NCBI GenBank assembly: GCA_019722365.1
Contig: JADFUC010002439.1
Coordinates: 1 to 64,000, forward strand
DNA length: 64,000 bases
From: Lithospermum erythrorhizon
Taxonomy: Eukaryota; Streptophyta; Magnoliopsida; Boraginales; Boraginaceae
Direction: 5' to 3'
Made by a program: the position numbers and the translations under genes. Below the pieces are notes generated by a model. It was not told the origin of the DNA. It made no database searches and saw nothing but the letters and a program-made list of their open reading frames with translations. This document shows, in pieces, positions 44,152 through 56,526 of this stretch. Each line of letters opens with the position of its first letter. Position 1 is the stretch's first letter.

Positions 44152-46673
44152 AATTTATAACGATCGCGCCCGAGGTCGGCCGCCGCGAGGTGGTAAATTC
44201 GAAATCACGGACACAGTCACCACGCGTCCGGCGGAACACTCAACTGCGAAATCCGCTGTCCTCCCAAAATGGCCATAAAAACGCGCTAACGCAGCGGATA
44301 AGAAAGCGATTTTTTAAGAAAAAGAATCCGTGGTATATGCCCCAACTTGGCCTTACATCCGACAACAAACATTATGTACAAAATATCTACAACAACGATG
44401 CGAAATCCCAAAAATACAACAATACGGACAACGGATACAATCCAAAAACAACGAGGCTGTAAGGATCTGCGCCCACTTGATTCTTTCGCTAGGCTCTGAG
44501 GCTGCGATCCTTCGGGCTAGAAAAATGCTACTGGCCTTGCTTTTGTCGACTGGCACAAATGAAAATGCCCCCCCCATGGCGAATAGGTGCTTGAGGTTGT
44601 CATTATCTCAAGAGTGAAATGACTACATGAGTAGTGTACTATAAAATCATTGTTTAGCATAAAGTATGCTAGATGATCACGAGGATCTGATACTATTAAA
44701 CCCATGCTTTAAAGTATATCATTAGTGGGGTTAGTTATATTAACTGCGTCATGAAGGAGTTTATATAGATATCGTCATTCTTGTGGTCATTTGGTTCTTT
44801 AAATCCCAGCTTCCTGCATTCTAATAAAAAACAACCAATCGCGATGATCATGCTATCGAGTAGCGGTGACAACGATACGATAAAATGCAACATACATCAG
44901 CCAACATTGTAAAACCTCGCGATAGCGACTGAACCGTGACTTTCCAGCTCTCCCGGCCTTGGCTGATACTCGACCCACGTAGCTAAACAACTCGATCAAT
45001 TTCGGCCCAGTCGGTTACCTGGCCCAGTAAGCGCCTATTCGCTTTAAACAGCAAGGAGCTTGTAACTGAACGGCATGAAAGCTGTATTTCCGTAACGAGG
45101 TGCGAAAGCCAACCAACGCCATGCAGTACTAAGGCAATACGGATAACGGCGCTTTTCGTAGCGAGATACGAGGCAAACCCGATACGCTTGTACCGTGAAG
45201 TACAAGGCAATGCTTCTGGCGCTTTCGTACTTACCGTGTCTGGCTTAATCGCGGCGCTTGTACGTGTCTGAAGCGGCCATGACACGCTCGTACGGCGAAA
45301 ATGCAGGCAACACTTAACTGCGCTCGTACCGTGAAATGCGAGAACGCTTATGACTTTACCGCGCCAATGAAATCTGGCTTGGCCAATGGCAATCTGTTTC
45401 GTCTTGTGGTAAACCAGCCATGACTTCACGCTCGTATCGTAGTACCGAAACGACAACTAACTAACCATACATACTCAACAATCAACTTAACGTTGATACA
45501 TACATAAAAATGCCATGACGTCAACAAATGCACGGCGTACGAAAGAAGTAAATCAATGCCCATTGAAATAAATACTGTAGCTGTAAATAATGGCGCCCGC
45601 CTAATTAGTCAGTGTTGTTTCCCTTGACTCGCTAATCACAAACACCCGAAAATACAATTACTTTACTAGAATCATAATCACGTTTAGTTTTTTAACTATC
45701 GACTTAAAACAATTATAGTTATCAACTTAACAACTTTAGGTGAAAGGAAATATTGCTAAGCGGCGTTTTAAGCGACCTAATAAAACAAAATTCAGGCGCC
45801 CCCAGATCACTAATCAAATCAACCCCCACTCATTTTGATTTCAACACTTTAAACAATTATAATTAATCGACATGATTACGTGAGAGTTAATCATATAATC
45901 GACCTTAAATTCAAAAACTTGATTACGCTCACTTACAAAAACTCTTACATAATATTTTCTTCCGATCAACATCAAAATATCCCACTTATGCTCCCGAAAC
46001 AACTATATTAAGATCTTAAAACATCGTAATACAATTTAAAGAAATTTAGAAAAAAGTCAACCTAAAAGTCAACTAACTTCGATCAACACATTTCAACCCA
46101 CAAATCAATTATAATCACTACGATCACATAATTTGAAGCCTAGAAGGTGCCATGCCGTTTACAACTTTTAAAATTCAAAACCAAAATTCAACTAAAATCA
46201 AGCCTTTCCAAAAACTTAAGAGAAAACATGTTAAAGCTTCAAATTTTCTTACCTTAATGAGTATAAATTATGAGGAAGATGAAAATCAACTTTAATGTCT
46301 TGAGCCTGGCAATTGGAAGGAATGGAAGAAAAAAAAATTCAGGGGGGATCTTGCAGGGGAGTTCGGCCCTATGGGGAAAAGCGAATTGACTTGTTTTGGA
46401 TGAAGATGAAAGGAAACATGATAAAGGATGAGGAGATATTTAAGGAATGACTTAAGTCGTTTAGTTTGAGTTAGTTTCCTCGAGCTTTCACTGCAAATCT
46501 CAATGAAACCGATTTCAAATATGTTATTCCACGAGGCATATATTACTACTCGTCCTAAATGTCTCGACATTATATAAATCATTCCAAAATTATTGATATC
46601 ATCTTAAAAGTCCACTTTCCACAAACCAGGTAATATAATTTAATAAAATCGCTTAAAATAACTTGAGTTATTC
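44152..46673 (-). repeat. 5' LTR (right copy) of the Ty3 element
   Basis: Partner of 38426-40490 and ~450 bp longer; the extra part lies mainly around 44880-45450, where short repeats of CGTACCGTGAA and GGCAA type accumulate. The 157-codon frame at 44983-45456 (-) translates those repeats and is not a gene. Confidence 0.65.
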
Positions 46674-46680
46674 GGTGCAT

Positions 46681-46995
46681 TCATGAAATGATATTCTAGA
46701 TATATTCAAAGCTAGTTTCCTACAATTAAAGTCAAAATTTGAAAATTGGTGCATACCAATATTGCAACACATATGATATTTTAGTATTGCTCATGCATAC
46801 TATACTTTTAACACAAATGGTATGAAACATATTCAAAGTTAATTTCTTACAAATCAAATTACTAAGACAAATTCTAAAAATTGGGTCATACCATTATTGA
46901 AACAACTACGATATTTTAGTACTACTCATACATATCATGTTTAAAACAAAAATGGTATGTCAAACATATCCAAATCTAAATTTCCTACAAATCAA
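46681..46995. repeat. ~165 bp tandem repeat, split by the CACTA element
   Basis: Two units share ATATTCAAAG.TA.TTTCCTAC / TTTCTTACAAATCAA and ATACCA.TATTG.AAC...GATATTTTAGTA blocks. The same TTTTAGTACTGCTCATA sequence resumes at about 56618 on the far side of the CACTA transposon, so that element landed inside this array. Confidence 0.65.
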
Positions 46996-47048
46996 CGCTC
47001 TTTAGAAAAATGGCCCCATGGCTGAGGCGAATTAAGTAACTAACACAT
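46996..47048. repeat. CACTA left terminal inverted repeat
   Basis: Eroded left end. The first five bases are CGCTC instead of CACTA, so excision from this end is probably no longer possible. Confidence 0.8.
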
Positions 47049-48710
47049 TGCTAAGCGCTCTTAGCAGTTGCTTGACAGAATAAATAACTTTTCGGCCAGC
47101 GTTACAAATTGAAAAAAATGACACTAATTGACCATTGCAAAGATATTGGCAACGGTTTTGCAACGCTAATTTCCTGGGAAAAAAAGAAACTTTAACCCGA
47201 GTCAAATGGGTCGATTCGTCGTAGCTAAGTCGTTGTCACGTTCGTTGCAAGGTTGTTATAAAATCTTTGCTAAGTCATTGCCAAGTCATGGCTAAACAAT
47301 TGCTAACCCGTGGTTAGTTTCTGGTGCTTTTTAAAACAAGCAGCCGCTGATGCAACATGCTTTACTAAATGCGTTGTCGATCAAGTGTTCGTTTGTAGCA
47401 ACTGATAATAGTTACCCGTTACCCGATCCACTGAAATGTGGCAAGGTTTGGTATCGTTGCAATTATGCGTTCGTCTCTTTGTTGCAGGTATTTGAGGCCG
47501 TTGTAGTTACTTTGAATGCTCTTGCAAACCTATTGCTAACTATGACAATTTGGTTTTAAAAAATGGTAATTTATACCAATTACGTTGTCTTAAGAGCGAG
47601 GAAATTAAATCACGAAACACTTACAATAGTCAATATCAGAATTCTTGCAAATTGATACATATAAAGAAGCAAAATATAGTATATACTCGACTTGTCTAAA
47701 TTTTCTGATAAATGATCTATACAGGATAAAATTCAACAAATAACTACATAGATAGAAAAGGTATAAAAAGTTTGAGGTTATAACATTATATGCATTCGTT
47801 TCACAATACTTTCGCACAACTGCTTGTATGACAAATAAAAAGGAAAGGATTCACAGTTTCTTTATATTTGTAGCTACTCCACGATAAAGTAAGTTCCGAA
47901 TACTTTCAATTGGCTTTTCAGCTTTCTGCGTCTTTTTTGCCTTACTTTTTGTCACGATACATATTTTTCTCTCTACCAACAAAAGATTGGGTGGATTAGA
48001 ACAGATTAAAGAACATGATTTACATTCAAACTAATTTATTGACAAAATCGAAGACAAAAAAATTATTATACAAACAATAAAACATTTATATTATCTTTAA
48101 TTTGAAGTCAACCTCATAAGTGGACATAAGAGGAGATCTTGAAAAATTGAATCCAACCTCCTGTTAAACAAAAGAATATTTAGGTAAAACAAAGTTAGTA
48201 AAACTTCCAGATGCAATATCTAATAAGCTTTAGCAGCCACCTCGACTTAACTTGACATAAATGAAACTTCTAATGATGTCATGTATATCATTAATTACAT
48301 AAATATTTATCTCAAATATTTTTAATCAGAATAATATATTAGAGATTTTATATTCAATCTTTTTAGTAAAACCGAAATGTTTGAAAATTTATTTTGTTTT
48401 TGAAAAAATATTCTAAATGAAGATGAAAAAGTAAAATAATTTAGGGACCCAAAAAAATATTGAAGAAATTTGAGGAATGAAAGACAGAGAGTGAGAGAAA
48501 ACTAGAAGAGTATGAGATTAATGTTTGAATGAGAGGAAATATGAGTATTGAACCTTATTTAGAAATTTGAAATTTTGGGGGTAAATTTTAGTGAAATGTT
48601 TGGGAGGGAAGATCAAATTTTTAGAATTTGAAATTTTTGGCCTTTCTTGGTATTTGCAAAATTGTTGTAATCCTTTGTCCCTGCATGTTTATGAATTAAA
48701 ATGGCTTTGT

Positions 48711-49900
48711 TTGATGACTATCAATTCAAATGTTATTTGATATTATTAATACATGTTATGCCATAAACAACTCAAATTACTTATTAATGAAGAAACATTA
48801 CAAATCTTATTAGCTTTGAATAGCGATAATATACTGGCCTTCTAACGTGTTATCACATTGTGAGTAAAAGAAAAAAATAAAACATATTTTAATTTTCTTA
48901 CATATATTTATAAATCACTTAATAATCATGGAAAGGTATTTATATAATAACTTTATTATGAACTAGTTATTTGTTAATTTTGTGAATAAATCAATAATTA
49001 CAAGCAGGATATACAATTCAGGTGCCTTGAATATAATGAAACCAAAGTTGTGAATTAGATTCTTGACCCATTGATGAAATTAGGTATCTGGATGAAAAAT
49101 TATTGTATTGGGGTTTTTGATTTTTTTTCCTCTGATGTTAAATTAACATCCTAATTATGAATTCAAATGTTATGTAGTATTGTCATTATATCTTATGTAA
49201 GGTATAATTCAAATCCTTTAGTCATGAAGAAATATCACAAAATATAAATATCTTGAAGAACTGATATTATTGTTATTACTAAGTTATTGCATTATGAATT
49301 CATATAGTAAAACATATTTAATTCTTGCATGTATCTCTCATCCATTTTAGTGAATAAAACTAACATATTGTTTAATAACTATGTTATGAACATGTTCATG
49401 TTAACTTTGATGGATAAATCAATAATTACCACGAATATGCAACACAATTACAACAAAACTTATGAACCCGTTGCTAAAGTCCTTGTAACCCCATTGCTGA
49501 TGAGGGTACTCGTTGCTACACTGATGCAAAACTGTTGCAGAATTTTGTTTGGTGTTGCTCTCATAACATTATTGTATCATTAACTTTGATGTTATGAATT
49601 GAAATGTTATCTAGTATTGTCATTATAGTTTATGTTAGATATAACTCGAATCCTTTACTCATGAAGAAACATCACAAAAACTTAGTATATTGAATAACTG
49701 ATATTATTCTTACTACTAACGTGTTATCACATTTTGAATTCACAAATAACATTAACATATTATGTAATAACTTTGTTATGAATTTATTCTTGTTAACTTT
49801 GAAGATTAAATCAATAATTACCACGGATATGCAACAAAGTGGCAACAAATCTGATGAAACCCATTGCCAAGTTGTTGCAAAGCCCTTGCTGATGTAGATC
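48711..49900. repeat. Three diverged ~430 bp direct repeats inside the CACTA element
   Basis: Units at about 48711-49110, 49133-49583 and 49585-49900 share, in order, TTCAAATGTTAT..TATT, CATGAAGAAA.ATCACAAA, a GTTAT.ACATT.TGA block, AACTTTGTTATGAA, and AAATCAATAATTACCACG followed by ATATGCAAC. The second and third end with TTGCTGATG and GTTGCAA motifs like those near the termini. The frame at 49329-49583 (+) is part of this repeat. Confidence 0.8.
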
Positions 49901-50079
49901 GACTCATGTAACTACTGTAGGTACGTTGTAGCTAATGTGGTGAATCTAAAATTGTTAACAAACAGAGACATCTATACTATTGTAAACTTATCAAATCCTT
50001 TTGCAATAGACCACATCATAAAATAGTGCAAATGAACAACAATATCAAAGTCAGTAGTAGCAGATTAACACACATTCAT

Positions 50080-50879
50080 CTAGGATAAATAGAAAAATTC
50101 ATCTTCCTCGTCTTCATCAAAGTCATCCTCATCTTCTTTGGTTGGAATGGATTCGTGCTCGTCTTCCTGGTCTAAATCATCATTTATAAAATCATCCTCG
50201 TTCATTGGATCTTGTTCTACTAAGTCTGTCATGTCAACCATATCAAACTTTGCAAGATCAACAAGATTAGTGGGATCATTCAGGTCATTGTTTGGTTGTA
50301 GTGGCACCGGTTGGGGCATTTCAGCTTATTGGTAGAACATACCTTCCCTTGAATCATCTTGAAATGACGAGATGCCCGAACTTACAATATGTGTCATGTC
50401 TATTCGATTCCTTGCTCGTGTTTTGCATACAACTTACCATTGCTTATGGCGGGCATCCGTTGACACGTAGTCCAAGTAATGTACTTGTTGAGCCTGTGAA
50501 GCCAAGATAAATGGATCATCCTTTGCGATTCTACTTTTACAACGAATTTCTATCAAACCATTGGTTGGGTGGACTTGCATATTTTTCTCATCATTAGCAA
50601 ACCAATTACATTTGAAGAATACAATCGATTCCATCACACCCGAATATAACAATTCCCAAATTTCAGTTATTTCACCATAGTAGTCTAGATGACCATTATC
50701 TTCGTTAGAATATGCCCCTTTAACCATGACACCACTATTGTTTGTTTTACTCCCTCTTCCTTGGTTGGTGTCGAAACAGAAGCTGTTGGTGTAGTAACCC
50801 TTAAATTTTCGAATTTGACAATAAGGCCCTTTGACAATGTGACAATATGCTGGTCCACTGTTGCAATATTCAGAGAAAC
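50080..50879 (-). pseudogene. CACTA TNPD C-terminal part: DUF4216 and acidic tail
   Basis: Read right to left, one exon (about 50879-50438) follows an AG acceptor and encodes a DUF4216 domain: KFKGYYTNSFCFDTNQ, then NNSGVMVKG, DYYGEITEIWELLY, VFFKCNWF and PFILASQAQQVHYLD. It ends at ATG|GTAAGT. The acidic tail (50319-50080) ends with an Asp/Glu-rich stretch, as in CACTA TNPD proteins, where DUF4216 lies downstream of the catalytic Transposase_21 domain. Here that catalytic domain is not found upstream. The domain role is unknown. I call a pseudogene because the catalytic half is missing and the exon between 50438 and 50319 is not certain. Confidence 0.75.
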
Positions 50880-51010
50880 CTAAATATAAAATAACACCTA
50901 AGATCAGAAAATTTGGTGGTCCACTATTGCAATATTCATAAAATATTCTACTTTGCTAATCTGTTTCTCTATTATTTTATATAGCATATATTGTCTAGCT
51001 TATCACACTA

Positions 51011-51914
51011 TTAACTAACTTGTTGATAAATTAATAAAAAACAATCAAATATAGTTACTAACATAAGATTGCAGCCATCTAGGAAATTTTGCTTTCTCGA
51101 ATTCAGGGCGGTCCTCACTAGTGGAAGGGTCATGTAAAGATCTTTATCTCTGCTTTCATCAACTTCGGCATCTGGACCATATTTGGTCTTCACAACATCC
51201 GTCCATTCTCTCTAAAACATAACATATACATAAATTAGTTAAAACAGTGATAGTAAGCTAGAACAGACCTAATAAAGCAATGAAAATCAAGAACCAATTT
51301 ATTTAACAAACAGTCCTAAAAATGAAAGAAAACCAGAAAAAAATATCTCAAAGTCGTTACCAAAACTTGCTTGGATGTGGGATTAACCATTTCATCAGTT
51401 GGGTTTCCCTCGTCGTCCTTCTTACCATATTGCAACCTCAATCTCTTAGCAATCAAAGGCATTTCACCAGTCTCATCGACCTGCAAAACTTTCAAATGAT
51501 TAAATGATACATAAACACTTAGATTTCAAAGGAAGATCATCAGAGAAGTTACAACTTACTATTAGAGCACTAGACCGTGTATGGGTCCTTGACCCACCGG
51601 CATGAGTCCCCATCCACCATCTTGTGACCTCTGGTTTTTGGAATTTATAGAAGAGATCTTCAGCTGCTTTTTATCGCACCAGTATTTGACCCAACTCTTC
51701 CAAACTCGTAGAACCTATTCTTTAGAATGTCGGGATATTTAATGAAACAGCTAGATGCCACTGTGATCTTGGCACGACGAAGTGCACTCCTTTTCATACG
51801 TGCAACAAAGTTCCTGTAGGAACTTGCCATGTGCACAAGGAAGAGCTTGTGGACTGTCTCATTAATGGTACAATATACCATTGCTATACACAAAAAAAAA
51901 AAGTTAGCTTTCAT
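51011..51914 (-). pseudogene. Transposase_24-like (TNPA-type) coding remnant
   Basis: Three exon-like pieces on the minus strand. 51914-~51560 has HMASSYRNFVARMKRSALRR, then after a frame change EDLFYKFQKPEVTRWWMG and THAGGSRTHTRSSALI up to a GTAAGT donor. 51480-51361 gives VDETGEMPLIAKRLRLQYGK before GTAACG. 51213-~51058 gives REWTDVVKTKYGPDAEVDES. The order (WR-N-K-like basic region, H-GG/GSKS-like block, ETGE-P, then a K-G-x-V/DES block) resembles plant Transposase_24, the DNA-binding second protein of CACTA elements. The first exon lies beyond the LTR insertion, at 55129-54977. The coding chain is therefore split and cannot be functional. Confidence 0.6.
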
Positions 51915-52259
51915 GTGAACATATTGTTACGAAAGGAAAAATTGTAGTCTCATCTATTGAAACCATACAAATATATACCCTCAAGGATTCCTACATTATT
52001 CCTAAAATTAGGGCTACTACCTCAAAAGTTTTTCGTAATCTGCTAAAACGACAACGCATTCCTCGACGTAACCAATCGGGAACATCAACAGGCGCACCAA
52101 AAATAACACAAATAAAAATCAAGAAGTATTGTTCTTTAAAGGGAGCTACACATTAATAACATAACTTATATATTTTGGAAGCATGGAGACGTCTAGGAAA
52201 ATCGCTTGATTCCTTTGTCACATGAGATCATATCCCGCATCTACATTGCAAAAGACGGA

Positions 52260-54976
52260 CCCAGCTAAATTTCAATACAATAAATATTTACCTGGACTTC
52301 CATCTCACATCTCACCGATATCACACATCGAATGAGCCATCGACGGGTGTCGAGCCAAATTCGAATCTTCATTTCATGATGAAGAACTGATTCCCAGAAA
52401 CACCTCGACCTCAGCAGACCCATTCGCCTGTGCCGCCGCCTGGCGCGGTGAGTCATTATAATCCGGGAATAATTGCATCACTAAACCGGGATGGACGAAT
52501 TCGCTTTAAAAAACTACTCAAGCTTCCTTCCAAAACAAGATTAATATAATATTTCCAAACAATCACGCTTTTAAAAACTTTACAATCCATCAAAGCGATA
52601 TCTAACCAACCAACTCTATATATACAACATATCCCAAATAAACAAGAATGCCGCAAGTGCTACAAAAGAGAAGTAGCATCAAGACTTAATACAAACGACA
52701 ACCGCCGACAAGGCTAAAGTTTCAAAAAGGAAAATACAACAATCAAAAATGTTTGACAACACATCAAAATCGATCATGAGTGATCTCTTCGCCACCCAGT
52801 TGGCTTCACCTAAATTCACTTCCTGAACAAAACTCTCAAACAACCTCTCGCTCAACAAACCGCCTCCCCCGTCAACCCGGCAATAAACGAACGCCCAACG
52901 CGGGGGTATGTGGTAGTTCTCGCCGGTTTTGAAGTGGAAACTTCACAAGTAACTTACCATACGGAACGAATCAATAAAATATAATACCAAACATTTAATA
53001 AAAATACATATATCCATGACTACCTAAAAAGCGTCATACAACACGATTTCCACAAGAAGTCTCTTACATAATACACGTAAGATATAATAGAAGCGTTTCA
53101 AGAAGCACACAATTCCGCAGTTAAATCATCAGACCAACTACTTAATTAAAAACTCTGGGCCATCAAACCTCCTATCTCTCATATCCCCACCAAGATACTC
53201 AACCTCTAACGCCGCGCATATGCTCAATCCGTCTACTCCGGTGAATTGACTGATCAATAATCACTCCCGCACTTATACCAGAAGATAAGTGCCAAACCGC
53301 ACTTAGTACACAAAGATAGCGCATTACCGCACTCTCATACACTAAGACAAGGCACACCGCCTATACACTAAGTGATAAGGCACACCGCTTCATGGGCTAA
53401 TTAAAGATAAGGCACACCACTTATACACAAAGATAAAGCGCCAATATCAAGCCGCATATCCCGCAAAGCGAAGCGAGACCACCTAACCCCTAATCATCCC
53501 AACATGTATCAAATCCTCGATACTCAAGTCACCTCAAGTCATACATAACTCTAACCATCACCTCTCAATAACCAACTACTCTACTCCCAAACAATATCCA
53601 CACGCCTAAACATCTCACAATCAGCCAAAACACAATCGCCGGCTGCCAAGAGCAAATCATGTCACGACAAGCCACGTAAATCTAACTATAAAGTCAGCCT
53701 GCCTATTTACTTACCTCAAGAATCTTCAACGCCACGTAATATAATCACATAATCATATCACACAAACGAATCACACATAATCACAACAATTATCAGATAT
53801 CATTCCCTCACGTAATCGCTAACACAACAACACGCTCACACAATTTAAAAATGAATATGCGAAGCACACCCGCGAGAGCAAGATTCACCTCTCTCGCTAA
53901 ATTACCACAAAACCTTCGCGAACACAACTGCGAATCGCTCTTTCCACGATCAACGCCAAACAAACAATCTTAAAGTATAATCACACCTACTACTATACCG
54001 GCTAGCTCTACAAGATACATAACCAACTCTGGGGAACTATCTCTAAACAGTCTAACATGACGGATAAACTATCGAATTATAATCCCATCGGACACAACCC
54101 AATCGATCCCCCGCTAAAATTCCATCTTATTACTTAATCATTACAAATCAACTTATAAGTCATTTTAGTTAATCAGCAGGTCCATAATTAACAACCTATA
54201 CTCCGAAATATCAATTATAACTCAACTTGGAATTAACACTTTTTCAACATAACTCCCTTTAATCAATTTTAAATCACCAATTTAATATCACAATAACTAT
54301 AATAAAAGTCCCTAACATAACCTCCCTACACATTTAAAGTCTTAGAAAAATATCAACCCAAAAAGCTCAACCGAAACCTAAAAAGTCAACCCAACCCATA
54401 ACGGCCCTCAAACGACTTAAGTCATGAATTAATCACTTATATACATCATGTAACCCATAACCAATTCAAGATTCATCATAAAATTTGAATTATGGAAAAG
54501 TCAACTAAAAAGTCAACCAAGGCTAAAAAACCAAGAAATCTCTCAAGTTACTTAACTTTCATACCTTTAACTCAAGAGAAATCTACGGGAGAACGATATT
54601 CTACAAACGATCTTGAATTCGGAAATGACAATCGGCTATAAAACAAGAAATTTTCGCCGGAAGAGGAAAATCTCGCCCTACGGCGAGATTTAGAAGACAC
54701 GGGTTGCTTTTTGGATGACATGGCGATAAGTATTGATAGATATTTAAAAACTCGAGTCCTGCTCTATTTCTATAATTTCTCTCCGCTTATCATATTTAAA
54801 TCAACGAACCCTGGCTCCAAAGATAAAATTTTCCATAGCAAAAAACTACTAAATTATAAATGTAATTCAAGCAAAAAATTTATTTAAATAATATTATCCT
54901 CGAAATTATTATACCATCCCTCGAAGTTCCACCGCCGAATCTAAAATTAAATTTTTTTTCAGAACGGGTTATTACA
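52260..54976 (-). mobile_element. Solo-type Ty3 LTR inserted into the CACTA element
   Basis: On the minus strand it starts at 54976 with TGTAATAACCCGTTCTG, directly against the interrupted CACTA exon. It shares the AAGTCAAC / CTTTCATACCTTTAACTCAA..GAG landmarks with the LTRs at 38426-46673 and 1-1575. The left end is uncertain (52000-52300). I see no PBS, gag or pol, so it is either a solo LTR from recombination or a deleted copy. GTAGG occurs next to the right junction and again at 51990-51994, but I cannot confirm it as the target duplication. Confidence 0.55.
53265..53450. repeat. Short tandem repeat in the inserted LTR
   Basis: About five units of ~30-38 bases built on AGATAAGGCACACCGC followed by TTATACACTA, for example at 53344, 53378 and 53408, with more diverged units from 53279. 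Confidence 0.75.
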
Positions 54977-55129
54977 CCCTACATGATTTCGCCACCTGGC
55001 CCTTGAACGCTGGGAAACATTACAATCATCGTCCGGCTCACGAACGACATGAGATTCCGCCTACTTAATGACTTCTTAGTTTTTCGAGCAACTTTCTTTC
55101 CCTTTCCCTTGTCGTTTCGACCAACCATA
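54977..55129 (-). pseudogene. First exon of the CACTA Transposase_24-like gene, truncated
   Basis: ATG at 55129 opens MVGRNDKGKGKKVARKTKKS, a very basic start that would suit nuclear import or DNA binding. The frame runs to the LTR junction at 54977, where a TAG falls in the duplicated target bases. It points toward the remnants at 51914-51011, so the LTR separated exon 1 from the rest. Confidence 0.5.
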
Positions 55130-55134
55130 CTGAA

Positions 55135-56526
55135 ATCAAAACAAAATACACAAATCGATTATTGAAAAACAAAAGCAAACAACTAATTTATATATAAACA
55201 ACAATCATACTCAAATAAAGCAAACAAAACTAAACAAAAGAGTAGTTCACATTCTTTTATGTATACCTATGTCCACACTGTGAACCCAAACAATTAAGCT
55301 ACAATATGCTGATTATTCTGATTATTATCGACTAACTCCAAACAATGAAACAAACTCCTTAACTCTATCCTAACTAACTCCAAGTCATCCATTTTGTGTT
55401 GAATTTGTTGCAAAAATACTCAACAAAAAAACCCCATAAAAACAGAGTGTCATATAACATAGCTCAAAATATTCAAGATATCTACAAATTAACAATAAAA
55501 TCGAGATGAGAAGTTCTTATAGTAGACTCATGAGTAGAAATTAGAAACATTAGACTGAATAAAAGCCAAGAAGTATAGTTGCCCAGTTTAAGCCTACTCA
55601 ATTATAATAAGGAAGATTAGAAAAAGCAATACTAACTCCTTAGTCCTTACTGATAGGAACATAAACATATATAGAAACAACATCTAATCCAAATGAATGA
55701 CACTCATTGCTCATGTAAATTCTACCATATTTACTCATTACTCGTTTATGGCTAAGACAAACTTCACTCAAAACCTCCCACTTTTATCAATTTTAGGCAT
55801 CATGTAAAAAGTCAAATAGAAAAGTACTAAAAAAAATAGAATCTTTTTCATCACAAACCTTAAACCCCCAAAAAATATTAACAGACATTGCATAATAAAT
55901 CAACTCAAATACGTAAAACATAACTTCTTTTGCACATGCATGTTCAAAAATAAACCTCTTTTGGCAAGAAAATATAACAAAGACTAAATGAATTAAAAAA
56001 CATATATATTCACATGTATTATTAATTAAAAATAACATAAATAAATAAAATCAAACATAAATATAATAAGTGATAAATAAAAACTTTACATTGAAAGTCA
56101 AGATTAAAGGAATTGGCAAATGAGAATCTAATTGGATATATTGCGATTTGGGGTTGGGAGTACTTGGTTGAATGAAAGAGATTGTGAGGAAATGAGAGCA
56201 TAGGGAGAAGTGTTTAGAGTATGGAGGAAGATTCAATCAAGGGCAAAATAGTAATTTTGCTCTTTGGTGGAAAATACACTTTTCTCCCAAACATTCAATT
56301 TTGTGTCAAGGATGTTTCATCATGTAAACATAATGTTATAAAATATCTCAATTAATTAAAATAAGTTTAACAATGGGTAAACCCCATGCAACTGTGAATC
56401 CTCCTTTTTGTTTGCAACGAACATTGTGACCGTAGCAGACCCCTTGCAAGTTATGATCCGAAATCAACAAAACGGGTTGAAAATTTACGGTAACAAACTC
56501 CTTGTAAATTCGTAGTGAATTTGTTA
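55135..56526. other. CACTA 5' region without coding sequence
   Basis: AT-rich DNA between the first exon and the right terminal repeat. Frames at 55793-56038 and 56051-56236 (-) are low-complexity. From about 56370 on, CTTGCAAGT, GTAACAAACTCCTTG and similar subterminal motifs approach the end. The promoter of the transposon gene should lie here. Confidence 0.5.

Larger units (their letters stand above)
38426..46673 (-). mobile_element. Ty3 LTR retrotransposon with long LTRs, decayed
   Basis: Long direct repeats at about 38426-40490 and 44152-46673 enclose a ~3.7 kb interior. The seven bases GGTGCAT flank both sides (38419-38425 and 46674-46680) and probably include the target duplication. 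The RT relic and the PBS-like site show the element reads on the minus strand: first LTR at the right, then PBS, gag-like frame, RT, last LTR at the left. An interior of 3.7 kb is short for gag-pol of this group, so parts are deleted. Long LTRs with a compact pol suit the Del/Tekay chromoviruses, but I see no chromodomain. Confidence 0.75.

Noticed and set aside
44983..45456. 157-codon open frame (-)
   Set aside because: Falls in the extra repeat-rich part of a Ty3 LTR and has no partner in the other LTR.
50138..50335. Serine-rich 65-codon frame (+)
   Set aside because: It is the antisense shadow of the acidic tail encoded on the minus strand of the CACTA element.
53265..53450. CRISPR-like short repeats
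   Set aside because: Units are directly adjacent without unique spacers; this is a minisatellite inside an LTR in a plant genome.
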